A stretch of DNA of 64,000 nt from JBFAPK01 sp040676675. Lineage in GTDB: Bacteria; Actinomycetota; Actinomycetes; Mycobacteriales; Micromonosporaceae. Positions 23,467 through 32,304 of this stretch are shown one piece after another (the first letter of the stretch is position 1; each line of letters begins with the position of its first letter). Below the pieces are notes generated by a model that worked only from the letters and a program-made list of their open reading frames with translations, was not told where the DNA came from and searched no databases. Both the position numbers and the translations under genes were made by a program. The stretch spans positions 1-64,000 of the forward strand of contig NZ_JBFAPK010000016.1 of NCBI RefSeq assembly GCF_040676675.1, written 5' to 3'.

Positions 23467-26400
23467 TCCTGCTGCTCTCCACCTCGGACACCGACCTGCT
23501 CAGCGCCCGCGCCAGCGGCGCGGAGTTCCGGCTGGCCAACCCCGCCCGGGTCGAGGTCGCGGACCTGCCCGCGCTGCTCGACGGCGTCGAGCTGGTCGTG
23601 GTACGCCTCCTCGGCGGCTACCGGGCCTGGGAGGAAGGGCTCGACGCGCTGCTGGCCGGGGCGCTGCCGGTGGTGCTGCTCGGCGGCGAGCAGGCCCCCG
23701 ACGCCGAGCTGATGCGCCGCTCGACGGTGCCGGCGGGGGTCGCCGCCGAGGCGCACGCGTACCTGGCCCATGGCGGCCCGGCGAACCTCGGCGAGCTGTA
23801 CCGCTTCCTCTCCGACACGGTGCTGCTCACCGGCCACGGCTTCGCCGCCCCGGCGCCCACCCCGGCCTGGGGCCGGCTGGAGCGGACGGCGCGCCGCGTC
23901 GACGGGCCGGGCGTGTCCGCCGCGCAGCCGGGTGTGCCCGTCGTGCGGCCGGGCGTGCCCGCCGACGGGCCCGTGGTCGGCGTGCTGTACTACCGGGCCC
24001 ATCACGTCGCCGGCAACACCGGGTTCGTCGAGGCGCTCTGCGACGCTATCGAGGCCGCCGGTGGCCGGCCGCTGCCGGTTTACTGCGCCTCGCTGCGCAG
24101 CGCCGAACCGGAGCTGCTCGCCACCCTCGCCGAGGCGGACGCGCTGGTCGTGACGGTGCTCGCGGCCGGCGGTACCCGGCCCGCCGAGGCGGGAGCCGGC
24201 GGCGAGGACGACGCCTGGGACGTCGGCGCGCTCGCCGCGCTGGACGTACCGATCCTGCAGGGGCTCTGCCTGACCAGCAGCCGGGCCAGCTGGGCGGCGA
24301 ACGACGACGGGCTCAGCCCGCTGGACACGGCCACCCAGGTGGCGATCCCCGAGTTCGACGGGCGCCTGATCACCGTGCCGTTCTCGTTCAAGGAGATCGA
24401 CTCGGACGGGCTGACCGTCTACGTGGCCGACCCGGAGCGGGCCGCCCGGGTCGCCGGCATCGCCGTACGGCACGCCGCGCTGCGGCACGTACCGCCGGCC
24501 GAGCGCCGGGTGGTGCTGATGCTCTCGGCGTACCCGACGAAGCACTCCCGGATCGGCAACGCGGTCGGCCTGGACACCCCGGCCAGCGTGGTGCGGCTGC
24601 TCGCCGCCCTGCGCGAGCGGGGCTACGACATCGGACCGGCCGACGGGCCGGACGCGCTGCCGGGTGTGGCCGCGGGCGACGGCGACGCGCTGGTGCACGC
24701 CCTGATCGCGGCGGGCGGGCAGGATCCCGACTGGCTGACCGAGGAGCAGCTGGAGGGCAACCCGATCCGCATCCCCGCCGACCGCTACCGGGCCTGGTAC
24801 GACACGCTGCCGGCCGAGCTGCGGGAGGGGATGGAACGGCACTGGGGACCGCCGCCCGGCGAACTCTTCGTCGACCGCTCCCGCGACCCGGGCGGCGAGA
24901 TCGTGCTGGCCGGGCTGCGCGCCGGCAACGTCGTGGTGATGGTGCAGCCGCCCCGTGGTTTCGGGGAGAACCCGATCGCCATCTACCACGACCCGGACCT
25001 GCCGCCGAGCCACCACTACCTGGCCGCGTACCGGTGGCTCGCCGACGAGTTCGGCGCGCACGCGGTGGTGCACGTCGGCAAGCACGGCAACCTGGAGTGG
25101 CTGCCCGGCAAGACGCTCGGCATGTCGGCGGCGTGCGGCCCGGACGCGGCGCTGGGCGACCTGCCCCTGATCTACCCGTTCCTGGTCAACGACCCGGGCG
25201 AGGGTACGCAGGCCAAGCGGCGCGCCCACGCCACCCTGGTCGACCACCTCATCCCGCCGATGGCGCGGGCCGACAGCTACGGCGACCTCGCGCGGCTGGA
25301 GCAGCTGCTCGACGAGCACTCCTCGATCGCGGCGCTCGACCCGGCCAAGCTGCCCGCCATCCGCGCCCAGATCTGGACGCTGATCCGGGCGGCCCGGCTC
25401 GACCACGACCTCGGCATCGCCGACCGCCCGCACGACGCGGAGTTCGACGACTTCCTGCTGCACGTCGACGGCTGGCTCTGCGAGGTGAAGGACGTGCAGA
25501 TCCGCGACGGGCTGCACGTGCTCGGCCAGCCGCCGGCCGGTGAGACGCGGGTCGACCTGGTCCTGGCCATGCTGCGGGCCCGGCAGATGTGGGCCGGCCA
25601 GGTCGCCGCGTTGCCCGGCCTGCGGGAGGCGCTGGGGCTCACCGAGTCGGGCGAGGCCGCCCGCGGCGACGTGGACCGGGTCGAGGAGCTGGCCCGGTCG
25701 CTGGTCGCCGCGATGGAGCGGCGGGACTGGCGTCCCGGTTCGGCCGCCGAGGTCTGCCGCGAGCTGCTGACCGGCCCCGGCACCGACGCCGACACCGGCG
25801 GCGACCCGCCCGGCGAGGCCGGCATCGACAACTCCGCCGGCAACGCCACTGGCACCGGCAGCTCCGCCGGCACCGGCGCGGACGGGCCGGCGACGGGCCC
25901 GGACCGCGACGCCGTGGTACGCGTGCTCGAGTTCGCGGCCACCGAGATCGTGCCGCGGCTGGCCCGTACCACCGACGAGCTCACCGCGGTGCTGCACGCC
26001 CTCGACGGCGGGTACGTGCCGGCCGGGCCGAGCGGCTCCCCGCTGCGCGGCCTGGTCAACGTCCTGCCGACCGGGCGCAACTTCTACTCCGTCGACCCGA
26101 AGGCCGTGCCGAGCCGGCTGGCCTGGGAGACCGGTCAGGCGATGGCCGACTCGCTGCTGGCCCGGTACCGGGCCGACACGGGCGAGTGGCCGCGCTCGGT
26201 CGGGCTCTCCATGTGGGGCACCAGCGCCATGCGTACCGCGGGCGACGACATCGCCGAGGTGCTGGCCCTGCTCGGCGTGCGGCCCCGGTGGGACGAGGCG
26301 TCGCGCCGGGTCACCGGCCTGGCGCCGATCGACCTGGCCGAGCTGGGCCGGCCCCGCATCGACGTGACCATGCGGATCAGCGGTTTCTTCCGGGACGCGT

Positions 26401-27266
26401 TCCCGCACGTGGTGGGGCTGCTCGACGACGCGGTGCGGCTGGTCGCCGGGCTGGACGAGCCGGACGAGGCGAACTACGTACGGGCACACGCCCGGACCGA
26501 CCTGGCCGGGCACGGCGACGAACGGCGCGCCACCCTGCGCATCTTCGGCTCGAAGCCCGGCGCGTACGGGGCCGGGCTGCTGCCGCTGATCGACAGCCGG
26601 AACTGGCGCGGTGACGCCGACCTGGCCGAGGTGTACGCGGTCTGGGGCGGCTACGCCTACGGGCGCGGCGTGGACGGGGTGGCGGCGCGCGGCGACATGG
26701 AGAACGCGTACCGGCGCATCGCGGTGGCGGTGAAGAACACCGACAGCCGGGAGCACGACATCGCCGACTCCGACGACTACTTCCAGTACCACGGCGGCAT
26801 GATCGCCACGGTACGGGCGCTGAGCGGGCGGAGCCCGGTCGCGTACGTCGGGGACAGCACCCGCCCGGACGCGGTCCGGACCCGTACCCTCGGCGAGGAG
26901 ACGGCGCGGGTCTTCCGGGCCAGGGTGGTGAACCCGCGCTGGCTGGCCGCGATGCGCCGGCACGGCTACAAGGGCGCGTTCGAGCTGGCCGCGACGGTGG
27001 ACTACCTCTTCGGGTACGACGCCACGGCCGGCGTGGTCGCGGACTGGATGTACGAGAAGCTCACCGAGGCGTACGTGCTCGACCCGGAGAACCGCAAGTT
27101 CCTCAGCGAGTCGAACCCGTGGGCGCTGCACGGCATCACCGAGCGGCTGCTGGAGGCCGCCGGCCGGGGGCTCTGGGAGCGCCCGGAGCCGGCCACCCTG
27201 GACGCCCTGCGTGAGCTGTACGTGCAGACCGAGGGCGACCTGGAGGACGGCACGTCCGGGCGGTGA
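23463..27266 (+). CDS. cobN: Aerobic cobaltochelatase subunit CobN
   Basis: 1267 residues, normal for CobN. It begins I-L-L-L-S-T-S-D-T-D-L-L-S-A-R and has the diagnostic V-V-H-V-G-K-H-G-N-L-E-W-L-P-G-K near 540, Y-P-F-L-V-N-D-P-G-E-G-T-Q-A-K-R-R near 575, and L-P-T-G-R-N-F-Y-S-V-D-P near 866. CobN is the large subunit that inserts Co2+ into hydrogenobyrinate a,c-diamide with ATP, together with AAA+ partners not in this window. A Gly/Ala/Thr-rich insert (about 775-815) contains G-T-G-S-S-A-G-T-G repeats. Expression should be controlled by the upstream B12 riboswitch and the leader ORF. Confidence 0.95.
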   Translation: MILLLSTSDTDLLSARASGAEFRLANPARVEVADLPALLDGVELVVVRLLGGYRAWEEGLDALLAGALPVVLLGGEQAPDAELMRRSTVPAGVAAEAHAYLAHGGPANLGELYRFLSDTVLLTGHGFAAPAPTPAWGRLERTARRVDGPGVSAAQPGVPVVRPGVPADGPVVGVLYYRAHHVAGNTGFVEALCDAIEAAGGRPLPVYCASLRSAEPELLATLAEADALVVTVLAAGGTRPAEAGAGGEDDAWDVGALAALDVPILQGLCLTSSRASWAANDDGLSPLDTATQVAIPEFDGRLITVPFSFKEIDSDGLTVYVADPERAARVAGIAVRHAALRHVPPAERRVVLMLSAYPTKHSRIGNAVGLDTPASVVRLLAALRERGYDIGPADGPDALPGVAAGDGDALVHALIAAGGQDPDWLTEEQLEGNPIRIPADRYRAWYDTLPAELREGMERHWGPPPGELFVDRSRDPGGEIVLAGLRAGNVVVMVQPPRGFGENPIAIYHDPDLPPSHHYLAAYRWLADEFGAHAVVHVGKHGNLEWLPGKTLGMSAACGPDAALGDLPLIYPFLVNDPGEGTQAKRRAHATLVDHLIPPMARADSYGDLARLEQLLDEHSSIAALDPAKLPAIRAQIWTLIRAARLDHDLGIADRPHDAEFDDFLLHVDGWLCEVKDVQIRDGLHVLGQPPAGETRVDLVLAMLRARQMWAGQVAALPGLREALGLTESGEAARGDVDRVEELARSLVAAMERRDWRPGSAAEVCRELLTGPGTDADTGGDPPGEAGIDNSAGNATGTGSSAGTGADGPATGPDRDAVVRVLEFAATEIVPRLARTTDELTAVLHALDGGYVPAGPSGSPLRGLVNVLPTGRNFYSVDPKAVPSRLAWETGQAMADSLLARYRADTGEWPRSVGLSMWGTSAMRTAGDDIAEVLALLGVRPRWDEASRRVTGLAPIDLAELGRPRIDVTMRISGFFRDAFPHVVGLLDDAVRLVAGLDEPDEANYVRAHARTDLAGHGDERRATLRIFGSKPGAYGAGLLPLIDSRNWRGDADLAEVYAVWGGYAYGRGVDGVAARGDMENAYRRIAVAVKNTDSREHDIADSDDYFQYHGGMIATVRALSGRSPVAYVGDSTRPDAVRTRTLGEETARVFRARVVNPRWLAAMRRHGYKGAFELAATVDYLFGYDATAGVVADWMYEKLTEAYVLDPENRKFLSESNPWALHGITERLLEAAGRGLWERPEPATLDALRELYVQTEGDLEDGTSGR

Positions 27267-27339
27267 GCGGGCGGCCGGCGTACCGGGGTCGGGCGGCCGT
27301 CGCGGCGAAGGTGTCGTACGGCGGCGGTAGCGTCGCCGG

Positions 27340-27681
27340 GTGGTCACCGTCGACGACGTACGCGCACTGGCCCGGACGCTGCCGCGCACCAGCGAGCACC
27401 TGATCCGCGACCGGGTCAAGTTCCGGGTCGGCGCCATCGTCTACGTGGCGTTCTCCCGGGACGAGACGACGATGGGCTTCGGGTTCCCGAAGGAGGAGCG
27501 CGACGCCCTGATCGCCGGCGACCCGGAGCTGTTCTTCCTCCCGCCCCCCGCCGACCTGCGTTTCAACTGGGCCTGCTGCCGGCTCGACCGGCTCGATCAC
27601 GACCACATGACCGAACTGGTCACCGAGGCGTGGCGGATGGTGGTCCCCAAGTTCCTCGCCCGGCAGCGCCTGGGCGACTGA
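27340..27681 (+). CDS. MmcQ/YjbR family protein
   Basis: 113 residues from a GTG start. It matches the YjbR/CyaY-like fold: V-D-D-V-R-A-L-A-R-T-L-P-R-T-S-E at the start, K-F-R-V-G-A-I-V-Y-V-A-F, M-G-F-G-F-P-K-E-E-R and a C-terminal W-R-M-V-V-P-K-F-L. Called DNA-binding by fold similarity only; its biological role is unknown. It stands alone, 73 bp after cobN. Confidence 0.85.
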   Translation: MVTVDDVRALARTLPRTSEHLIRDRVKFRVGAIVYVAFSRDETTMGFGFPKEERDALIAGDPELFFLPPPADLRFNWACCRLDRLDHDHMTELVTEAWRMVVPKFLARQRLGD

Positions 27682-27896
27682 CCGCACCGGGCGCGCGCCG
27701 GCGCCGGGCTGCCGGATGTGGCGGGAAAGCGTGTGAAATTGCCGGTCCGCACCGGTCGGCGCGACGGCCGGATCGAAGAATCGATGGCCGGTCAATCGAA
27801 TGGTCGACCCCGAGTCTCTTACCGGACAATGCGCCTCGTGTTCGCGTGAGCGCGGCGATAGGCTTATTTCCGCCATCGAGAAGGGGCGTTCTTCTG

Positions 27897-28862
27897 ATGA
27901 CGGGTGTCCGCGTCTTCCAAACGCGTTTCGATCACGTGAAGCACAATGTCGAGCAGGTGATCCACGGTAAGTCCCGCACGGTCTCGTTGGCCTTGGTCTG
28001 CCTGTTCGCCGAGGGGCACCTGCTGATCGAGGACGTGCCCGGGCTGGCCAAGACCTCTTTGGCCAAGGCGATCGCCAAATCCATCGGCGGAGAGTTCAAC
28101 AGGATACAGTTCACCCCCGACCTCCTGCCCTCCGACCTGGTCGGCGCACAGATATTCCATCGCGCCACGGAGGATTTCTCGTTCCATCGGGGTCCGGTCT
28201 TCTGCAATGTCCTGCTCGGTGACGAGATCAATCGGGCCGCACCGAAAACACAGTCCGCATTGTTGCAGGTCATGGCCGAGCGCCAGGTGACCGTCGGGCT
28301 TGAGACGGCTCTCGTACATCGTCCGTTCATCTGTTTGGCGACCCAGAACCCGCTCGACCACCAGGGCACCTATCCCCTGTCCGAAGGGCTGCTCGACCGG
28401 TTCATGATGCGGCTGCCGATGGGATATCCGGACGAGTCGGCCGAAGAGAAGATCGTGAAACAGGAGCTGGCCGACCAGACGCCCGACGCCCTCAAGCCGG
28501 TGCTGACCCTCGCCGAGGTGAGGGAGATGCTGGCGGCGGTCCGCGAGGTCGCCGTCAGCGACGAGCTGACCGGGTACGTGGTCCGGATCATCCGCGCCAC
28601 CCGGGACCTGCGGCGCACGATGCGGCAGGTGGTCCGGCTCGGGATCAGCCCGCGCGGCGCCATCGCGCTCGGATTGGCGGCCCGGGTCCAGGCGGCCTCG
28701 CGCGGCCAGCGGTACGTCACCCCGGACGACGTCAAGGACGTGGCCGTACCCGTCCTCGGCCACCGACTGCTGCTGACCGGGGAGGCGGAGGCCGCGGGTA
28801 CGGACCCGGAGGAACTGGTGGCGGAGGTGCTGCGGGACGTCGCCGTGACGAGGCCGCGGTGA
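27897..28862 (+). CDS. MoxR-family AAA+ ATPase
   Basis: 321 residues. The Walker A site is degenerate, D-V-P-G-L-A-K-T-S at about 45-53, as in many MoxR proteins. Walker B is L-L-G-D-E-I-N-R-A near 109-117, followed by sensor 1 A-T-Q-N-P and the typical L-L-D-R-F-M. MoxR ATPases act as chaperone-like activators of membrane or VWA partners. GAGAAGGGG upstream supports ATG 27897. It is the first gene of a five-gene operon and overlaps the DUF58 gene by GTGA. The first few hundred bases have visibly lower GC than the rest of the operon. Confidence 0.93.
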   Translation: MTGVRVFQTRFDHVKHNVEQVIHGKSRTVSLALVCLFAEGHLLIEDVPGLAKTSLAKAIAKSIGGEFNRIQFTPDLLPSDLVGAQIFHRATEDFSFHRGPVFCNVLLGDEINRAAPKTQSALLQVMAERQVTVGLETALVHRPFICLATQNPLDHQGTYPLSEGLLDRFMMRLPMGYPDESAEEKIVKQELADQTPDALKPVLTLAEVREMLAAVREVAVSDELTGYVVRIIRATRDLRRTMRQVVRLGISPRGAIALGLAARVQAASRGQRYVTPDDVKDVAVPVLGHRLLLTGEAEAAGTDPEELVAEVLRDVAVTRPR

Positions 28863-30004
28863 CCGGCCGGCGCCGGACCCGGCCCCGGCTCACCCGGACC
28901 GGCCGCCGGGTGCTGGCCGCCGCGGCGCTGCTGGTGCCGGCCGGCGCCGTCGCCGACTATCCGGAGCTGGTCACGATCGGCCTGGCCGGGGCCCTCGCCC
29001 TCGGGTACGGCCTGCTGCGGACGGTGGTGCCGCCGCAGGTGCGCGCCGAGCGCCGGTTCGAACCGGGGCGGCTGCCCGAGGGCGGCTCCGCCCGCTGCCG
29101 GGTCACCGTCTCGAACCCGGGCCGCCGCCGCAGCGGCCCGGCCGAGGTGGTCGACCCGGCGACCGCGACGTCCCTGCGGGTACCGGCCGTCCCGCCGGGC
29201 GGGCGCCACGAGGTCGAGCCGTACGAGGTGGTCTTCGAGCGCCGGGGCGTGCACCGGCTCCCGCCGCCGCTCGTCGGTCGGGCCGACCCGTTCGGGCTGT
29301 GGCGCCAGGGGGTGGCGCACGGGCAGCCGAGCGTGGTCACCGTGCATCCCCGGGTCCACCCCGTGCTCGTGCCCGGCGTGGACCGTACGGCCGCACCGTC
29401 GCGCCGGGCCACGCGCGCGGGCGCGGTCTCGGACGACAGCTCCTTCCACACCCTGCGGCCGTACGAGCCCGGCGACGACCACCGCCTGATCCACTGGATG
29501 TCCTCCGCCCGTACCGGCGACCTGATGGTCCGCGAGGAGCGGGTGCCGCCGAGCCGTCCCGGCTGCGTGGTGGTGCTCGACACCGGGGCGCACCGGTACG
29601 GGCCGGAGCTGTTCGACGAGGCGGTCCGGGTGGCCGCCGCCATCTGCGTCTCCGCCATCCGCTCCGGCGTACCGGCCAGCCTGCGCGGCCCCGCCGGCAC
29701 CGCGACGTCGGAGACGGCGGTGCTGGACCTGCTCACCACGGTCACCACCGGCCCGGCGCGGCGGGGTCTGCCGGCGATCGTGCCGCCGGCCCCGCCCGCC
29801 GCACCGACGGCCCTGATCCTGGTGACCGGGCGGATCGAGGCGGACGAACCGGCGGCGCTCGCCCGGACGGCCCCGGCGTGGGCGGCGGTACACGTGGTCG
29901 CGGTCGACGCGGACGAGTCGGCGCCCGCCCCGGCGGCCGCGCCCGTCTCCGTCGTCCGGGTCGGCGGCAGCGCCGACTTCGTACGACTGTGGCGGCGGCC
30001 GTGA
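28859..30004 (+). CDS. DUF58 domain protein
   Basis: 381 residues. Two N-terminal hydrophobic segments (about 13-60) anchor it; the soluble part carries the DUF58 signature F-H-T-L-R-P-Y-E-P-G-D-D-H-R-L-I-H-W near 200, preceded by V-H-P-R-V and followed by a VWA-like V-V-V-L-D-T-G-A. DUF58 proteins are the standard partners of MoxR and transglutaminase-like proteins in envelope-related operons. It overlaps both neighbours by GTGA. Its stop codon lies in the first unit of a 30-bp tandem repeat. Confidence 0.92.
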   Translation: MTGRRRTRPRLTRTGRRVLAAAALLVPAGAVADYPELVTIGLAGALALGYGLLRTVVPPQVRAERRFEPGRLPEGGSARCRVTVSNPGRRRSGPAEVVDPATATSLRVPAVPPGGRHEVEPYEVVFERRGVHRLPPPLVGRADPFGLWRQGVAHGQPSVVTVHPRVHPVLVPGVDRTAAPSRRATRAGAVSDDSSFHTLRPYEPGDDHRLIHWMSSARTGDLMVREERVPPSRPGCVVVLDTGAHRYGPELFDEAVRVAAAICVSAIRSGVPASLRGPAGTATSETAVLDLLTTVTTGPARRGLPAIVPPAPPAAPTALILVTGRIEADEPAALARTAPAWAAVHVVAVDADESAPAPAAAPVSVVRVGGSADFVRLWRRP

Positions 30005-30060
30005 CCGCGCCCGCGCGGCCCACGTCGGCCGTGACCGCGCCCGCCCGTCCGACCGCGGCC
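30001..30060 (+). repeat. Two tandem 30-bp repeats over the DUF58 stop / TgpA start junction
   Basis: GTGACCGCGCCCGC begins both 30001-30030 and 30031-30060, and each unit ends in GGCC. The duplication copies the GTGA stop/start overlap and gives the TgpA-like protein a doubled N-terminus. Confidence 0.75.
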
Positions 30061-32304
30061 GTGGCGCTCGGGCTGCTGGCGACGCTGGCCGGCGGGCTGC
30101 TCTACCGGGGCTTCTTCGCTGGGACCGGATATCTGGTCCCGCTGCTGGTCGCCGCGGTGGCCGGGATCGCCTTCGGACTGCTCGCCGGCCGGCGCGGGTC
30201 GCCGGCCGGGCTGCTGCTGGCCGGCTGCGGGATCGCCGCGCTGCTGACCGCGTACCTGGCCTTCCCCGGGACGCTCTGGCACGGGCTGCCCGGCGTGCGG
30301 ACGGCCGCCGCCGTCCTGGCGGGCGTCGGCGGCGGCTGGGCGCGGATGCTGTCGGCGCGGGTGCCCACGGGGGCGGTCGGGGAGCTGCTCGTGGCGCCGC
30401 TGCTCACGCACTTCGGCGCGGCGGCCGGCGCGACCGTCCTCGCGGTGCGCACCCGGTCGGCGGTGGCACCGGTCGCCCCGCCGCTCGCCTCGTTCGTCGT
30501 GGCGCTGGTGCTCTCCGGTCCCGCCGTCGTCGACTCGCTGCCGGCCACGACGCTGCTCGTCGTGGCGGCGGCGGCAACGCTGGCGGTACGCCGCTCCGGC
30601 CGGCCCGCCCCCGCCGACCGAGGCGGTCGGGGCGGCCCCGGGCGGATCGGCGCGGCGCTGGCGCCGGCGGTCCTCGTGGCCGTGGTCGCCCTCGCCACCG
30701 CCGGGCTGGCCCTCGGTCCGGTGCGCGTGCTGGCCGCCGGAGCCGACCGGGCCGACGCCGGCCGCCTGCTCCGGCCGCCGGTCCGGGTCGCGCCGGTGGT
30801 CGATCCACTGTCGACGGTCCGGGTCGAGCTGCGGCGAAACCCGCCCCGGCCGCTCTTCTCGCTGGAGGTCGTCGCCGGGCCGCCGGCCGCCCTCGGCGAT
30901 CGGGTCCGGCTGATGGCGCTCGACCGGTACGACGGGGTGCTGTGGAGCACCGACGCCCGGCACCTGCCCGTCGGCCGCGCCCCGGCCGGCGGCGGCACCG
31001 GCACCGACACCGGCGCGGACGAGGTGCGGTTCCGGGTCACCCTGGACGGGCTCGCCGGGCCGTTCCTACCGGTGGCGGGCCGGCCGTACCGGGTCGACGC
31101 GCAGACCCCGGGGCCGTACCGGTTCGCGGTCGCCGACGATCCCGCCACGCTCGTCACCGACCCGCCCGGCGCGGCCGGGCTCGGCTACGCCGTCACCGCG
31201 CGGGTACGCCCGGCCGACGCCGGCTTCGACGCGGCGGTACCGGACGGCGCCGCCGACCCGCGCCTGCGGGAGCTGCCCGGCGAACCGCCCCGCGCGCTCG
31301 CCGAGCTGCTGGACCGGCTCACCGCCCCGGCCGCCCGCCCGGTCGACAAGCTCCGCGCCGTCGAGCGGCACCTGCGGTCGCTGCCGTACGACCTCGACGC
31401 GCCGCCCGGGCACTCGTACGCGGCGCTCGCCGTGGCCGGCGGCGGCGCGGGCCACGCGGAACAGCGTGCCGCCGCGTTCGCGGTGCTGGCCCGGATGCTC
31501 GGCTACCCGGCGCGGGTCGTGGTCGGCTTCCGCCTGCCGCCGGGGGAGCGGGGACGGTACGCGGTCACCACGCGGGAGGCCCACGCCTGGCCGGAGGTCC
31601 GGTTCGCCGGGTACGGCTGGATGCCGTTCGAACCGACCGGCGACAGCCCCGCCGTTCCCGGCCGGGTCGCTCCGGTCCCGCCGCCGGCCACCCCGGCGCC
31701 GGATCCGAGCCCTTCCGCCGTCGCGACACCCGTGCCGGAGGCCCCGGCCTGGGTCGGCTCCGCCGGGCTGGGCCGCGTGTTGCCGCTGCTCGTGGCACCG
31801 GTGCTGCTCGGCGTGCTCGCGCTGCCGCTGGTACCGCTGGCCCGGGCGCTGCGGCGGCGGCGCCGGCGCACCCGGGGCACGACCACGAGCCGGCTGGCCG
31901 GCGCGTGGGCCGAGACGATGGAACGGCTCCGGTACCGCCGGGTGCCGCTGACCTCCGCCATGACGCCCGTCGAGATCGCCCGGGAGGCGGCGCGGCGGGT
32001 GCCGGCGCCCGCCGGAGCACCGGGCCCACCGGAGTTGACGCTGCTGGCCGGGGCGGTCACCGCGGCGTTCTTCGACGTGACGGCTCCGGACGAGCCGGCG
32101 GTGCGGGCCGCCTGGGATCTCGAAGCCGTCGTCCGCCGCTGGCTGCGGTACCCGCCGACGTCGTACCGGCGGTATCTGGCCTCGTTCGACCCCCGGCCGT
32201 TCCTGGCCCACCGCCGCCCGTCGCGTGGGTGGTGGCGGTCGAGGGCGGACCGGTACCGCGCCTCGCCGACGGCGGAACCGGGTCGGGAGGGGGTGGCCCG
32301 ATGA
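30001..32304 (+). CDS. TgpA-like membrane protein with cysteine-less transglutaminase domain
   Basis: 767 residues. The N-terminal half has several membrane helices (about 20-240); an extracytoplasmic transglutaminase-like domain spans about 430-560; a further helix lies near 590-620; and a DUF4129-like C-terminal tail carries R-L-A-G-A-W-A-E and R-W-L-R-Y-P-P. At the nucleophile position the sequence is G-H-A-E-Q-R-A, so the catalytic Cys is replaced by Ala486, while the following R-V-V-V-G-F and His528 (A-H-A-W-P-E-V) remain. It is probably a binding or structural version, not an active protease. The first ten residues are duplicated (T-A-P-A-R-P-T), so GTG 30001 and GTG 30031 are both possible starts. 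Confidence 0.88.
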   Translation: MTAPARPTSAVTAPARPTAAVALGLLATLAGGLLYRGFFAGTGYLVPLLVAAVAGIAFGLLAGRRGSPAGLLLAGCGIAALLTAYLAFPGTLWHGLPGVRTAAAVLAGVGGGWARMLSARVPTGAVGELLVAPLLTHFGAAAGATVLAVRTRSAVAPVAPPLASFVVALVLSGPAVVDSLPATTLLVVAAAATLAVRRSGRPAPADRGGRGGPGRIGAALAPAVLVAVVALATAGLALGPVRVLAAGADRADAGRLLRPPVRVAPVVDPLSTVRVELRRNPPRPLFSLEVVAGPPAALGDRVRLMALDRYDGVLWSTDARHLPVGRAPAGGGTGTDTGADEVRFRVTLDGLAGPFLPVAGRPYRVDAQTPGPYRFAVADDPATLVTDPPGAAGLGYAVTARVRPADAGFDAAVPDGAADPRLRELPGEPPRALAELLDRLTAPAARPVDKLRAVERHLRSLPYDLDAPPGHSYAALAVAGGGAGHAEQRAAAFAVLARMLGYPARVVVGFRLPPGERGRYAVTTREAHAWPEVRFAGYGWMPFEPTGDSPAVPGRVAPVPPPATPAPDPSPSAVATPVPEAPAWVGSAGLGRVLPLLVAPVLLGVLALPLVPLARALRRRRRRTRGTTTSRLAGAWAETMERLRYRRVPLTSAMTPVEIAREAARRVPAPAGAPGPPELTLLAGAVTAAFFDVTAPDEPAVRAAWDLEAVVRRWLRYPPTSYRRYLASFDPRPFLAHRRPSRGWWRSRADRYRASPTAEPGREGVAR

